Part shown: positions 14,877 through 22,525 of the stretch, one piece after another
How positions within the stretch are numbered: the stretch's first letter is position 1
How the letters are laid out: every line of letters begins with the position of its first letter
Source of the DNA: Rickettsiales bacterium
Lineage (GTDB): Bacteria > Pseudomonadota > Alphaproteobacteria > Rickettsiales > UBA1997
Direction of reading: 5' to 3'
NCBI GenBank assembly: GCA_947455845.1
Contig: CANGQE010000001.1
Location: 1 to 30,642, forward strand
DNA length: 30,642 bases
The notes under the pieces: model-generated
What the model was told of the DNA's origin: nothing
Databases searched by the model: none
Seen by the model: only the letters and a program-made list of their open reading frames with translations
Position numbers and translations under genes: made by a program

Positions 14877-15755
14877 TTAAGTTTTTCTCTCAAGAAACTC
14901 AATCATCTTCGCCGCCACGTCAATTCCAGTAGCGCCTTCTATTCCTTCGAGTCCCGGTGAGGAATTAACTTCTAAAAGTTTAGGACCGGAATTAGAGCGA
15001 ACCATATCAACTCCGGCAACTTCGAGGCCGACAACTTTGGCGGCTTTTATTGCCAAATCACGCTCTTCGGAGCTGACTTCAATTGCATTTGCCGTAGCGC
15101 CAAGATGGATGTTGGCACGGAATTCGCCTTCTTGAGCAATGCGCTCCATTGAAGCTACAACTTGGTCTCCGATCACAAAACATCTAATGTCCTGACCCTT
15201 GGATTCTTTGATATATTGCTGCACTAAAATATCGGCTTTCAAGCTTCTAAAAGCATTTATTACACTTTCTGCTGCCTTGTTAGTTTCTGCCAAAACCACA
15301 CCCACACCTTTTGTTCCTTCAAGCAATTTAACCACTAGCGGCGCGCTTTCGACCAACTTGATTAAATCTTTCGTATCATAAGATGAGTTAGCAAAACTAG
15401 TTAGAGGCACGTTTAAGCCATGCTGAGACAAGATTTGCAATGTGTGCAATTTATCACGAGATTTAGTGATTGCTTCTGAGCCATTGAGACAATTGATTCC
15501 CATCACTTCAAACTGCCTAATAACCGCAGATCCGTAAAATGTCATTGAGGGTTTGATACGTGGAATTACGTAGTCGATATTTTCTACTTTTCTGGCTTCG
15601 TCGTAGAAAATTTCACAGCCATTAGATGCCACTTTTATGTAACATTCTCCAACATTCACAAACTCAATATCATGGCCACGTTTTTTGGCCGCTTCCATGA
15701 TTCTTTGGTTGGAATAGAGAGTAGGATTTGAAGCGAGAAGTATTATTTTTTTCAT
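14877..15755 (-). CDS. rimK: RimK-family alpha-L-glutamate ligase
   Basis: The 292-residue ATP-grasp ligase matches RimK, which adds glutamate residues to the C-terminus of ribosomal protein S6. Features are the N-terminal segment VIPRIKPSMTFYGSAVIRQFE, SRDKLHTLQILSQ, the ATP-grasp loop LLEGTKGVGVVLAE, IRCFVIGDQVVASM and the metal-binding LLEVNSSPGLEGIE. Its ATG overlaps the end of the rimB-like gene by 4 bases (ATGA), so the two are translationally coupled. RimK relatives such as LysX or MptN use other acceptors, but the partner gene supports a RimK role. Confidence 0.92.
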   Translation of the reverse strand: MKKIILLASNPTLYSNQRIMEAAKKRGHDIEFVNVGECYIKVASNGCEIFYDEARKVENIDYVIPRIKPSMTFYGSAVIRQFEVMGINCLNGSEAITKSRDKLHTLQILSQHGLNVPLTSFANSSYDTKDLIKLVESAPLVVKLLEGTKGVGVVLAETNKAAESVINAFRSLKADILVQQYIKESKGQDIRCFVIGDQVVASMERIAQEGEFRANIHLGATANAIEVSSEERDLAIKAAKVVGLEVAGVDMVRSNSGPKLLEVNSSPGLEGIEGATGIDVAAKMIEFLERKT

Positions 15756-16258
15756 ATTTTACTGATGTCTAAACAGGGTTTAGTTGATTGGTAAAGATCG
15801 ATAATTTCTTTTCTTTTGGACTTGCCGAGAACGAAAGATTTGGAAGTATCAACCAGCATTTTTGCTTGTTTGATTGCCTCGCGTCCAAGTAACATGCGAA
15901 AGGCCATTGAGTCACGATTGGCAAGGGTAATTTCGACTCTGATTTTCTTATCGCCAACGCGCAAATCAGATTTAATCACAAATCTTTTTTCTTTTTTTCC
16001 ACCCGAATCTGAAACCATTCTGCGATCGATCACCCGTGCTACACAAGTGCGCACTAGCTGCTTATTTTTTTGCAAAGGGTGAATGTCAAATTTCACATAT
16101 TCGACATTTTCGATGTAGAAATTTTCGATGTTAAAGGCGTGCAAGGATGAGGTTTTAGCTCCAGTGTCAATCTTGCCTTTAATCGCAGGCAAGCTTAGAC
16201 AATCAAGCCCAAACCACTCTTTCCAGCCAATTGTTTTTTTAAAAATTTTCTTATTCAT
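15752..16258 (-). CDS. rimB: RimB-like retropepsin-fold putative ATP-dependent zinc protease
   Basis: The protein (168 residues from ATG 16258) begins MNKKIFKKTIGWKEWFGL and carries the aspartyl-protease-like motif KIDTGAKTSSLHAF (Asp31-Thr-Gly-Ala), then RVEITLANRDSMAFRMLLGREAI. This family is annotated as putative ATP-dependent zinc protease; in Pseudomonas a homologue (RimB) works with RimK to trim or limit S6 glutamylation. The start overlaps the kdsB stop by 8 bases; a start five codons earlier is open but gives a larger overlap. The rimB-rimK coupling is the main support for the name. Confidence 0.85.
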   Translation of the reverse strand: MNKKIFKKTIGWKEWFGLDCLSLPAIKGKIDTGAKTSSLHAFNIENFYIENVEYVKFDIHPLQKNKQLVRTCVARVIDRRMVSDSGGKKEKRFVIKSDLRVGDKKIRVEITLANRDSMAFRMLLGREAIKQAKMLVDTSKSFVLGKSKRKEIIDLYQSTKPCLDISKI

Positions 16259-17003
16259 TAGATTTCGTCGCAATCAACTTAGTTACAATTTCCAGATCTT
16301 CTTTGGTATCAACCGATAGCGGATGGGCATCAACAATTTTAACAAAAATATTCATGTCATTTTCAAGCGCGCGTAATTGCTCTAGGCTTTCACGCTTCTC
16401 CAACATTGATTGTGGAAGATTAACAAATTTTTCCAATGCCGCTTTTTTGTAAGCGTAAATTCCGATGTGGTGAAAATAATCTGCCGATTTTTCTTTAGAA
16501 AAAGGAATGGGACAGCGTGAAAAATAAAGTGCCTTTCCCAGATTTTCTTCTCTAAATGAAATAGCAATTTTGACAACATTTGGGTTATTAATTTCTGCTT
16601 CATTTTTTATTTTTGACGCAACGGTAGCAATGTCACAATCATGCTCTAAAGCCGCTTGAGCAGCAGCGCGAATTACTTGCGGATCAATATTTGGCAAGTC
16701 ACCTTGAAGGTTTAAAATAATATCAAAATTGCCGTTAGAGAAACTTTTGTAAGCCGCGTAAATGCGATCAGTTCCTGATGGCAAATTCGGATCAGTAATG
16801 ACAAATTTTCCACCGAATTTTTTTACTTCTGCTGCAATTTCTTCACCGTCACAGGCAATTATTACTTCTCCTAAATCCGCTGCCAGAGCTTGTTCGTAAA
16901 CTCTTTGGGTCATGCTTTTGCCGCAAATATCCGCTAGGGGTTTATTGGGTAAACGAGTTGAGGCAAGGCGTACTGGAATTATTGTTAGGACTTTATTTTG
17001 CAT
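16251..17003 (-). CDS. kdsB: 3-deoxy-manno-octulosonate cytidylyltransferase
   Basis: KdsB activates Kdo with CTP for LPS inner-core synthesis, so this cell should make Kdo-containing LPS. Motifs include IIPVRLASTRLPNKPLADI (nucleotide and substrate loop), SGTDRIYAA, ILNLQGDLPNIDP and YFHHIGIYAYKK. I chose the ATG at 17003 (MQNKVLTIIPVRL, 250 residues). The frame is open up to an ATG at 17108, but the extra 35 residues would be encoded largely by repeat C and are not conserved. The stop overlaps the rimB start, making kdsB the first gene of a kdsB-rimB-rimK-engB run. Confidence 0.95.
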   Translation of the reverse strand: MQNKVLTIIPVRLASTRLPNKPLADICGKSMTQRVYEQALAADLGEVIIACDGEEIAAEVKKFGGKFVITDPNLPSGTDRIYAAYKSFSNGNFDIILNLQGDLPNIDPQVIRAAAQAALEHDCDIATVASKIKNEAEINNPNVVKIAISFREENLGKALYFSRCPIPFSKEKSADYFHHIGIYAYKKAALEKFVNLPQSMLEKRESLEQLRALENDMNIFVKIVDAHPLSVDTKEDLEIVTKLIATKSNE

Positions 17004-17050
17004 TTTTTTCTTGAGGAGTTTTTGATTAGTGCGGGTAAATAAAACACCTA

Positions 17051-17176
17051 CCGCGCCAACTAGACCACATCGTAAAGACAGGGTGACACGAAGTGCCATT
17101 AGGAACAATGTTTTTAGTTTGTACTAACACTCTCAACTTGTCACCCCGTCTTTACGAAGGGGTCTAGTTGGCGTGG
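17051..17176. repeat. Family C palindromic doublet upstream of kdsB
   Basis: Two imperfect inverted arms (17051-17088 and about 17139-17176) contain a CACCCCGTCTTTACGAAGGGG-type hairpin, followed outward by TCTAGTTGGCG. The layout, GTCACCCC then stem-loop then GGGGTC, is the same as in family B with a different loop and flank. It occupies the kdsB 5' leader and reads open as a false N-terminal extension. The remaining gap to tRNA-Lys (17177-17400) shows no gene I can support. Confidence 0.8.
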
Positions 17177-17400
17177 TAACAATATTTTTCTTAAAGAAAT
17201 TTAAAACCAACCCATTCCCCACCCTAGATAAATCGCGCTTTTCAAGAATTCTACAAATTTGTTGCATTTTTAAGATTCCTGACTTTAATGCGCCGCTCCT
17301 TAACTTGAAGCTGTTGAAAAACAAACTTCTGGCTTAGGTGAAAGAAAATATTTGTTCGTAAAATGTTAGGTACTATTTACTAAAAAATTACGCAACAAAT

Positions 17401-17476
17401 GAGCACGTAGCTCAGTCGGTAGAGCACCTGACTTTTAATTAGGTGGTCGTTGGTTCGATTCCAACCGTGCTCACCA
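17401..17476 (+). tRNA. tRNA-Lys (anticodon TTT)
   Basis: The acceptor GAGCACG pairs with CGTGCTC, the D arm is GCTC-AGTCGGTA-GAGC, the anticodon stem CCTGA/TTAGG encloses CTTTTAA with anticodon TTT, and the T arm is GTTGG-TTCGATT-CCAAC. ACCA is encoded at the end. A strong terminator follows 14 bases later. Confidence 0.97.
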
Positions 17477-17490
17477 TCTACTGACAAAAA

Positions 17491-17524
17491 AAAGCCGGCC
17501 TCCAATTTGGAAGCCGGCTTTTTT
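17491..17524. terminator. Bidirectional Rho-independent terminator between tRNA-Lys and the 17605 gene
   Basis: The stem AAGCCGGC/GCCGGCTT is extended by TCC/GGA around an AT loop. A T-run follows on the plus strand (17519-17524), and an A-run precedes it (17486-17493), which becomes a T-run on the minus strand. It can end both the tRNA-Lys transcript and that of the minus-strand gene whose stop is at 17605. Confidence 0.93.
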
Positions 17525-17604
17525 GTTTTTCATGCTATTTTAGTATTGGCAACAATTGTGCTAGCAGCTGCCCGTATGTATTTGCTTGGCTAAAGAAATA
17601 CTAA

Positions 17605-18579
17605 TTATTTCTCATGCTTATGCATTCGTCTTCCTCTTGATGAATTAAGAAAATTTTCAACATCATTCAATTTGGTCACAGATTTTGGGCTACATTTTGA
17701 CTGGGCTAATTCTTCAGATGTAATCTTCTCAACATTCGGATTATAAGGAAGAAGGGTGGCCACATACTCTTTGCTAAAATCGCAGTTACTGGCCAGAAGT
17801 TCGGCAGCCCGCTCATTCTCCAACACCCGAACAATATGCTCTTCCTGCCTACTGTCATAAATATAAAGTTTTAGGTGGGGCTTTTTCTGTAAAATGGCGA
17901 TCAACTCTTGTCTATCTTCATCGTGATGCGTAGCGGGAACAATCTCATCAAGCTCCGCGCTATCAAATGAAACATCTAGAAAAATCCCTAATACCGGATT
18001 AGTTTCGCCATTTTTTTGAATACACAAAGCTTCATTGGTGGCTGTAATATTACTTTTAAAATATTTACGCCAAACATTTTCAGCAAAAACATTTATATCT
18101 CCTGTTTCCAAGATTTCGCAATTAACCTGCGCCTCTTCTAAGCGAGGCAATTTGCGCAAAACAGCCTGATTGGTTATGGCCTGATTAGATCTATCCCAAG
18201 GTCTTAATACCTGTTTTTTCCCTGCATATTTGCTGTCGCTTTTTTCGATGACATATTCTTCATCCAAAACAACATCATGTGATGCACTTGCTACAAAATC
18301 AGCGTAAGGAACATCAACTTTATTGGGATCAATTACAAAACCGATTTGATAGCCGCACCATGGGACTATAGGAACATTATTACCTCTACTACCAGACCAT
18401 GCTACAGTTGTGGCCCTAGCAACCTGAAATGGTCCATATACTGTTACTCTTTGTTTTTTGTCGGAATGGCTGGGGAAGTGCTCGACTACATCTCTAAGTT
18501 CACTCAAAAACTCCACCATCGAAAAGATGATGTAATTCGCCTCACTTGGATTTGGCGGCTTTTCGTATTTTTCTGGCAT
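17605..18579 (-). CDS. Unrecognised soluble protein, 324 residues
   Basis: I do not recognise this family. The protein has no signal peptide, membrane helix or clear repeat. Visible segments include QRVTVYGPFQVARATTVAW, GSRGNNVPIVPWCGYQIGF, a region with DVVLDEEYVIEKSD, LGIFLDVSFDSAELDEIVP and a basic tail SSRGRRMHKHEK. It is bounded by the bidirectional terminator downstream and a hairpin upstream, so it is probably a single-gene transcript between tRNA-Lys and the helicase gene. That setting suits an accessory or lineage-specific gene. Coding is supported by uninterrupted length and protein-like composition. The start has no Shine-Dalgarno sequence. Confidence 0.7.
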   Translation of the reverse strand: MPEKYEKPPNPSEANYIIFSMVEFLSELRDVVEHFPSHSDKKQRVTVYGPFQVARATTVAWSGSRGNNVPIVPWCGYQIGFVIDPNKVDVPYADFVASASHDVVLDEEYVIEKSDSKYAGKKQVLRPWDRSNQAITNQAVLRKLPRLEEAQVNCEILETGDINVFAENVWRKYFKSNITATNEALCIQKNGETNPVLGIFLDVSFDSAELDEIVPATHHDEDRQELIAILQKKPHLKLYIYDSRQEEHIVRVLENERAAELLASNCDFSKEYVATLLPYNPNVEKITSEELAQSKCSPKSVTKLNDVENFLNSSRGRRMHKHEK

Positions 18580-18611
18580 GGATTAAATTACAGCTTCGGA
18601 AAACAAGCACA

Positions 18612-18626
18612 CCGCTGGTCGAGCGG
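18612..18626. repeat. Short palindrome CCGCTGGTCGAGCGG, copy F1
   Basis: A 15-base unit with stem CCGCT/AGCGG occurs here and again at 30606-30620. Both are intergenic. Only two copies are in the window, and the shared part is short. Confidence 0.5.
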
Positions 18627-18633
18627 ATTGTTA

Positions 18634-18661
18634 AGTGCAGGATTTTTTAGAATCCTGCACT
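18634..18661 (-). terminator. Hairpin downstream of the helicase gene, probable terminator
   Basis: A perfect 11-base stem AGTGCAGGATT/AATCCTGCACT with a 6-base loop lies 8 bases after the helicase stop at 18670. On the minus strand it is followed by TTAACAAT, a weak U-tract. It separates the helicase from the 17605-18579 gene. Confidence 0.6.
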
Positions 18662-18669
18662 ATTTTTAC

Positions 18670-20331
18670 CTATTGCTTTTCTTTCGCTCTAGTAACCAAA
18701 GATCTTTTGCCACCAGATTGTTTTTGGAAAGAGTGCAAAACTTTTTCCGCATCTTCAAAAGGAACAGCGAAGAATGAGAAGGCGTCAAACATCTTCACAT
18801 CGTCGATGCGGCGTTGATCAACGCCGGTTTCATTTTGAATGAACTCAACCAATCTTTTTGGATCCATGTTGTCGTTGCGCCCCTTAGCGATAAATAAACG
18901 CGCAGTTCCTTTACGATCAACATAACTTCTGCGACCTTGATCGCCGATTGGACGATGTCCGCTCATACCGCGGTCATCGTAGTAATAGTCTTTATTTTTG
19001 CTGTATTCGTTGATTTCGCTGTAACTTTTTTCGTTAAGCTCGTCTTTGAAAGCTAGCTTCAACAAGGCAGCAATTGCTACTTTTGGATCAACCGCTTCAG
19101 CCAAAATTTCATCAACAATTTCACCAACATCCGAGAAATTTCCGGCTGAGATAATTTCAAGAAGGGAGTTTTTGATGCGTTGTTTTTTGCTTTCAATCAC
19201 GTCAGAAACATTTGGAACTTTTTGTTTCGTGATCGTCATGTTCGACATTTTTTGGATCGTAACTAGCTTACGATATTCCGAAGGCGTGATCAAAGTGATC
19301 GCGATTCCAGTTTTACCAGCTCTTCCGGTACGACCAATTCTGTGCACGTAGCTTTCAGGATCTTGAGGTAAAGCGTAGTTAATTACGTGAGTAAGATTGT
19401 CGATGTCAATACCACGAGCAGCAACGTCAGTTGCAACTAACACGGTGATTTTTTTAGCACGGAATTTTTGCAAAACTTTTTCTCTTTGACCTTGAGAAAG
19501 ATCGCCGTGAATCGCTTCAGCTCTACAGCCACGATTAGCCAACTTGTGTGAAATTTCATCAGCATCAATTTTGGTACGGCAAAAAACTAAACCGTAAAAA
19601 CTTTCTTCAACGTCGATGATTCTAAAAAGAGCTTCGAACTTGTCAGATTGAGGAACTTCGAAATAAATTTGCTGGATATTGGCTTTGCTAATATTGTCTT
19701 TAGCAACTGCAATAACTTCATATTCATTCATGTATTTCTTAGCTAAACGCTCGATGTGAGCAGGCATTGTAGCAGAGAATAAAACTGTTCTGCGCTCTTT
19801 CGGAGCAGCTTTCAAAATTGCTTCAATATCATCAATGAAACCCATGTTTAACATTTCGTCAGCTTCATCTAAAACGATGTAAGAAACTTTTGAAATGTCT
19901 AGAGTGCGGCGCTGCAAGTGATCCAAGATACGACCGGGGGTTCCGACAACAATATCAACACCACGTTGTAAACGTGAAATTTGACGCTCGATTGGTTGAC
20001 CACCGTAAACCGCAATGATGCGGGTTTTCTGCTCTTCAGCAAATGAACTTAATTCTTCGGCAACTTGAATCGCTAATTCACGAGTTGGAGCCAAGATGAT
20101 AGCCTGAACTCTTTTAGAATCAGGAACGATATTTTCGATGATCGGAATTCCGAAAGCTGCAGTTTTACCAGTTCCTGTTTGAGCTTTACCGATTAAATCT
20201 TTTTTATTTGCGAGAAGAAATGGGATGGTTTGCGCTTGAATTGGAGTTGGTTCTTCAAAACCTTTTTTGTGTAAAGAATTGAGCATCATATCAGAAAGAC
20301 CGAGCTCTCTGAATTTAACTAGAGTGGACAT
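18670..20331 (-). CDS. deaD: DEAD-box ATP-dependent RNA helicase, DeaD/CsdA type
   Basis: The 553-residue protein has a Q motif (GFEEPTPIQAQTIP), Walker A AQTGTGKT (50-57), APTREL, TPGRILDHL, DEAD (155-158), SAT (186-188) and the C-domain motifs DVAARGID and HRIGRTGRAGK. A linker then leads to a C-terminal DbpA-type RNA-binding domain (about 470-545, LFIAKGRNDNMDPKRLVEF ... FSFFAV). CsdA-type helicases act in ribosome assembly and mRNA turnover, mainly in the cold. The DbpA-domain end is closely related to the stand-alone protein at 5814-6248. It is followed by a hairpin and preceded by a leader of unknown length. Confidence 0.95.
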   Translation of the reverse strand: MSTLVKFRELGLSDMMLNSLHKKGFEEPTPIQAQTIPFLLANKKDLIGKAQTGTGKTAAFGIPIIENIVPDSKRVQAIILAPTRELAIQVAEELSSFAEEQKTRIIAVYGGQPIERQISRLQRGVDIVVGTPGRILDHLQRRTLDISKVSYIVLDEADEMLNMGFIDDIEAILKAAPKERRTVLFSATMPAHIERLAKKYMNEYEVIAVAKDNISKANIQQIYFEVPQSDKFEALFRIIDVEESFYGLVFCRTKIDADEISHKLANRGCRAEAIHGDLSQGQREKVLQKFRAKKITVLVATDVAARGIDIDNLTHVINYALPQDPESYVHRIGRTGRAGKTGIAITLITPSEYRKLVTIQKMSNMTITKQKVPNVSDVIESKKQRIKNSLLEIISAGNFSDVGEIVDEILAEAVDPKVAIAALLKLAFKDELNEKSYSEINEYSKNKDYYYDDRGMSGHRPIGDQGRRSYVDRKGTARLFIAKGRNDNMDPKRLVEFIQNETGVDQRRIDDVKMFDAFSFFAVPFEDAEKVLHSFQKQSGGKRSLVTRAKEKQ

Positions 20332-20547
20332 GTTTTTTTATTTTTAATTGTAAGTTAGAACCTGTTTAGGACGTTTTTTTAAACCCATCTGTGTCGCAGA
20401 AATATCAGGATATTTTGGAGAACTATTGTGAGAAACTCAGCAAAAACAGAGGGATGGTGTGTTTAGAAAATATTCTAAACTGATTCATGGATCCCGCGAA
20501 TGCAGGACTTGCGCCGCATCGTAGCCACATAGTTTTCAATGTCAAAT
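20332..20547 (-). other. Upstream region of the helicase gene
   Basis: There is no gene here. It holds a perfect 8-base stem hairpin GTTTAGAA-AATA-TTCTAAAC at 20461-20480 and a GC-richer patch around 20491-20520 (GATCCCGCG ... GCGC) that may be a degraded palindromic repeat. Long structured leaders are known for cold-shock helicase mRNAs, so the region may be the 5' UTR; I could not assign a promoter. Confidence 0.4.
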
Positions 20548-20630
20548 TTATCAGTTATCAGTTAACAATTAGCAATTAACAGTTGGTTCCAACACCAAAT
20601 GCTAATTGCTAACTGATAATTGTTAATTGA
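20548..20630. repeat. Family D AT-rich palindromic element, copy D1
   Basis: Imperfect inverted arms rich in TTATCAGTTA, AACAATTAGCAATTAAC and their complements surround a central GTTGG-TT-CCAAC hairpin. A 27-base core is identical to copy D2 at 24197-24265. The right end overlaps the 3' end of the GNAT pseudogene and supplies its TAA (20623-20625). Confidence 0.8.
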
Positions 20631-21159
20631 CGTCCGTCATTCTGTACAAAACATGCCTAGACAGCGGATGGTCTAACGCCAATTTCGGATGAAAAAAATC
20701 TCCATTAAAATCACGCTTCATCCCGATCTTTTCCATTACCGCAATGGAGCGCAAATTTTGCGGCACGGTGAAAGAGACAATTTCTTTTAATTGAAAATTT
20801 GTGAAACCAATTTGCAGCACTGTTTTTGCTGCCTCGGTGGCGTATCCTTTACCCCAAGCGTGAGAAGCAAGACGCTAGCCAATTTCAACACAAGGCGTGA
20901 AATTACTTTCGAAGTCGGGAATATTTAATCCAACGAATCCGATCATTTCGGCAGTTTCCTTTACTTCAACCGCCCACAAGCCAAATCCATGTTTTGCAAT
21001 GTGGTCATTGGCTTTGAGGATAAAATTTTGACATTCTTCTAAACTCAATGGCCCACGTAAAAATTCGATTACTTTTTCATCTTGATTGATTGCGGTGAAG
21101 GCTAAGGCGTCATTTCCTTGCCAAGATCTTAAGACTAATCTTTCAGTTGTGATTTGCAT
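20623..21159 (-). pseudogene. GNAT-family N-acetyltransferase interrupted by an amber codon
   Basis: The frame reads MQITTERLVLRSWQ ... CVEIG, then TAG (20875-20877), then RLASHAWGKGYATEAAKTVL ... SRHVLYRMTDVN, with no shift. Related RimJ/RimL-like acetyltransferases have VEIGWRLA, so the stop replaces a tryptophan (TGG to TAG). The acetyl-CoA loop motif WGKGYATEA is encoded after the stop, so the truncated 94-residue product would be inactive. The rest is well conserved, which suggests a recent mutation, a sequencing error or suppression. There is no other gene in its transcript; repeats D1 and B2 flank it. Confidence 0.88.
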
Positions 21160-21206
21160 TGGTTTGAAGTTATTTAATAAAACTTATTTCTTACCTCGCA
21201 TCACGA

Positions 21207-21288
21207 TGGACCCCGCAGCAAGTGCGGGGTGACAAGTTTAGAGTAGGTACTTTAAGATTTTGTCACCCCGCACTTGCTGCGGGGTCCA
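21207..21288. repeat. Family B palindromic doublet, copy B2, in the 295-base gap 21160-21454
   Basis: Inverted 29-base arms (21207-21235 and 21260-21288) are separated by 24 bases. The arm sequence is the same as in B1, and the right arm continues into CCTCGTCACG, as at 29409-29419. The rest of the gap (21289-21454) is AT-rich, with a small GGCTAA/TTAGCC hairpin at 21389-21405 and no gene. Confidence 0.92.
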
Positions 21289-21454
21289 CCTCGTCACGCA
21301 GTAAAAACTCAATTAAAAAAACAAATTCTCTACACAGTGTATAAAATTGAATAAATAGGCCCACAAGCAATAGTAGTAAGTCTTACTAGGCTAAATAAAT
21401 TAGCCATTTTAATGCCAAAAATACACTTTTAAGACTCACGTCTTTTTTTAGATT

Positions 21455-22525
21455 TTACCTCTTCCCCACCGCCTCAGCAATATTTTTAAATCCTTCCGCA
21501 GCAACTCTCTTACTCAAATCTTTTTTAATTTTCTCAACCAGTCCAAAACCTTGATAAATAAAGGCGGAATAAATTTGCACCAACGAAGCACCACATTTGA
21601 TTTTTTCGTAAGCATCTGCCGCAGATGAAATACCCCCCACCCCTATTAGAGGAATTTTACCTTCGGTGAATTTGTAGAAATTTTTCAAGGCTTCATTAGA
21701 TTTTCTAAACAATGGAACGCCGCTTAAACCACCGGTTTCAGCACTGTAATGATTCTTTAATTGCGGATCACGATCAATTGTAGTATTGCTGATAATCATG
21801 CCGTCAATGGCGTTTTTAATGACGATTTCGGCAATTTTTTCTTGCTCGCTTAAGGTTAGGTCTGGTGCAACTTTCAATAAAATCGGGGTGTTTTTTTGTG
21901 ATTTATTTTGCAGCTCAACTTTCTTCTTTCTGATCTCGCTTAAAAACAAATCGAGATGATCTTCATTTTGCAAATCACGCAAATTTTTAGTGTTTGGCGA
22001 AGAAATATTCACCGTGATGTACGAGGCTTTTTCGTAAAACTTTTCCAGTAGCGGTAGGTAGTCTAAAAGAGCATCTTCAGTGTCTTTATTCTTGCCGATA
22101 TTAATTGCCAGCGGCACTGCAATTTTTGGCAAAGTTGCGGCAATATTTTGGGCAAAAACTTCTGCTCCGAAATTGTTAAATCCTAAACGATTGATAATTG
22201 CTTCATCTTCAGGAAGGCGAAAAATTCTTGGCTTGCTATTTCCAGCTTGAGCGAGAGGAGTAACTGTTCCGCATTCAACAAAACCAAAACCTAACTTGGA
22301 TAAGGTTCCGGCTATTTCAGCATTCTTATCAAAACCGGCAGCCATGCCGATAGGATTAGTAAAATCAAGGCCCCACAGCTTCGTATGTAAATTATCATAT
22401 TTACGGTTGGCGCATAAAAGAGTGGCCGTTCTGGGGCATAATTTTAGAAAATTTATTGCCTGATTGTGAGCTTTTTCCGGATCAGATTTAAAAATTACCG
22501 GACGTAGAATTTTATAAATACTCAT
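21455..22525 (-). CDS. pyrD: Dihydroorotate dehydrogenase (quinone), class 2
   Basis: PyrD oxidises dihydroorotate to orotate in pyrimidine synthesis and passes electrons to quinone at the inner membrane. The 356-residue length, the amphipathic N-terminal region (MSIYKILRPVIFKSDPEKAH) and the catalytic serine in VNISSPNTKNLR (Ser175) identify the class 2 enzyme. FMN-binding segments AAGFDKNAE, INIGKNKDTEDA and LIGVGGISSAADAY are present. Its ATG overlaps the stop of the upstream membrane protein gene by 4 bases, so translation is probably coupled. Confidence 0.97.
   Translation of the reverse strand: MSIYKILRPVIFKSDPEKAHNQAINFLKLCPRTATLLCANRKYDNLHTKLWGLDFTNPIGMAAGFDKNAEIAGTLSKLGFGFVECGTVTPLAQAGNSKPRIFRLPEDEAIINRLGFNNFGAEVFAQNIAATLPKIAVPLAINIGKNKDTEDALLDYLPLLEKFYEKASYITVNISSPNTKNLRDLQNEDHLDLFLSEIRKKKVELQNKSQKNTPILLKVAPDLTLSEQEKIAEIVIKNAIDGMIISNTTIDRDPQLKNHYSAETGGLSGVPLFRKSNEALKNFYKFTEGKIPLIGVGGISSAADAYEKIKCGASLVQIYSAFIYQGFGLVEKIKKDLSKRVAAEGFKNIAEAVGKR

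Noticed and set aside
17133..17324. Minus-strand frame of 63 codons upstream of the kdsB leader
   Set aside because: Its C-terminal part is one arm of repeat C and the rest has no protein-like pattern or ribosome site.
17605..18579. ADP-ribosyltransferase-like effector for the unrecognised gene
   Set aside because: A few segments looked suggestive, but no ExE or STS-type motif is present, so the function is left open.
20491..20520. Possible degraded family A/B palindrome in the helicase leader
   Set aside because: GATCCCGCG and GCGC are suggestive, but the second arm does not pair convincingly.
21431..21448. Terminator AAGAC-TCAC-GTCTT followed by T-run on the plus strand
   Set aside because: The stem is only five bases and no plus-strand gene precedes it; on the minus strand, after pyrD, there is no U-tract.
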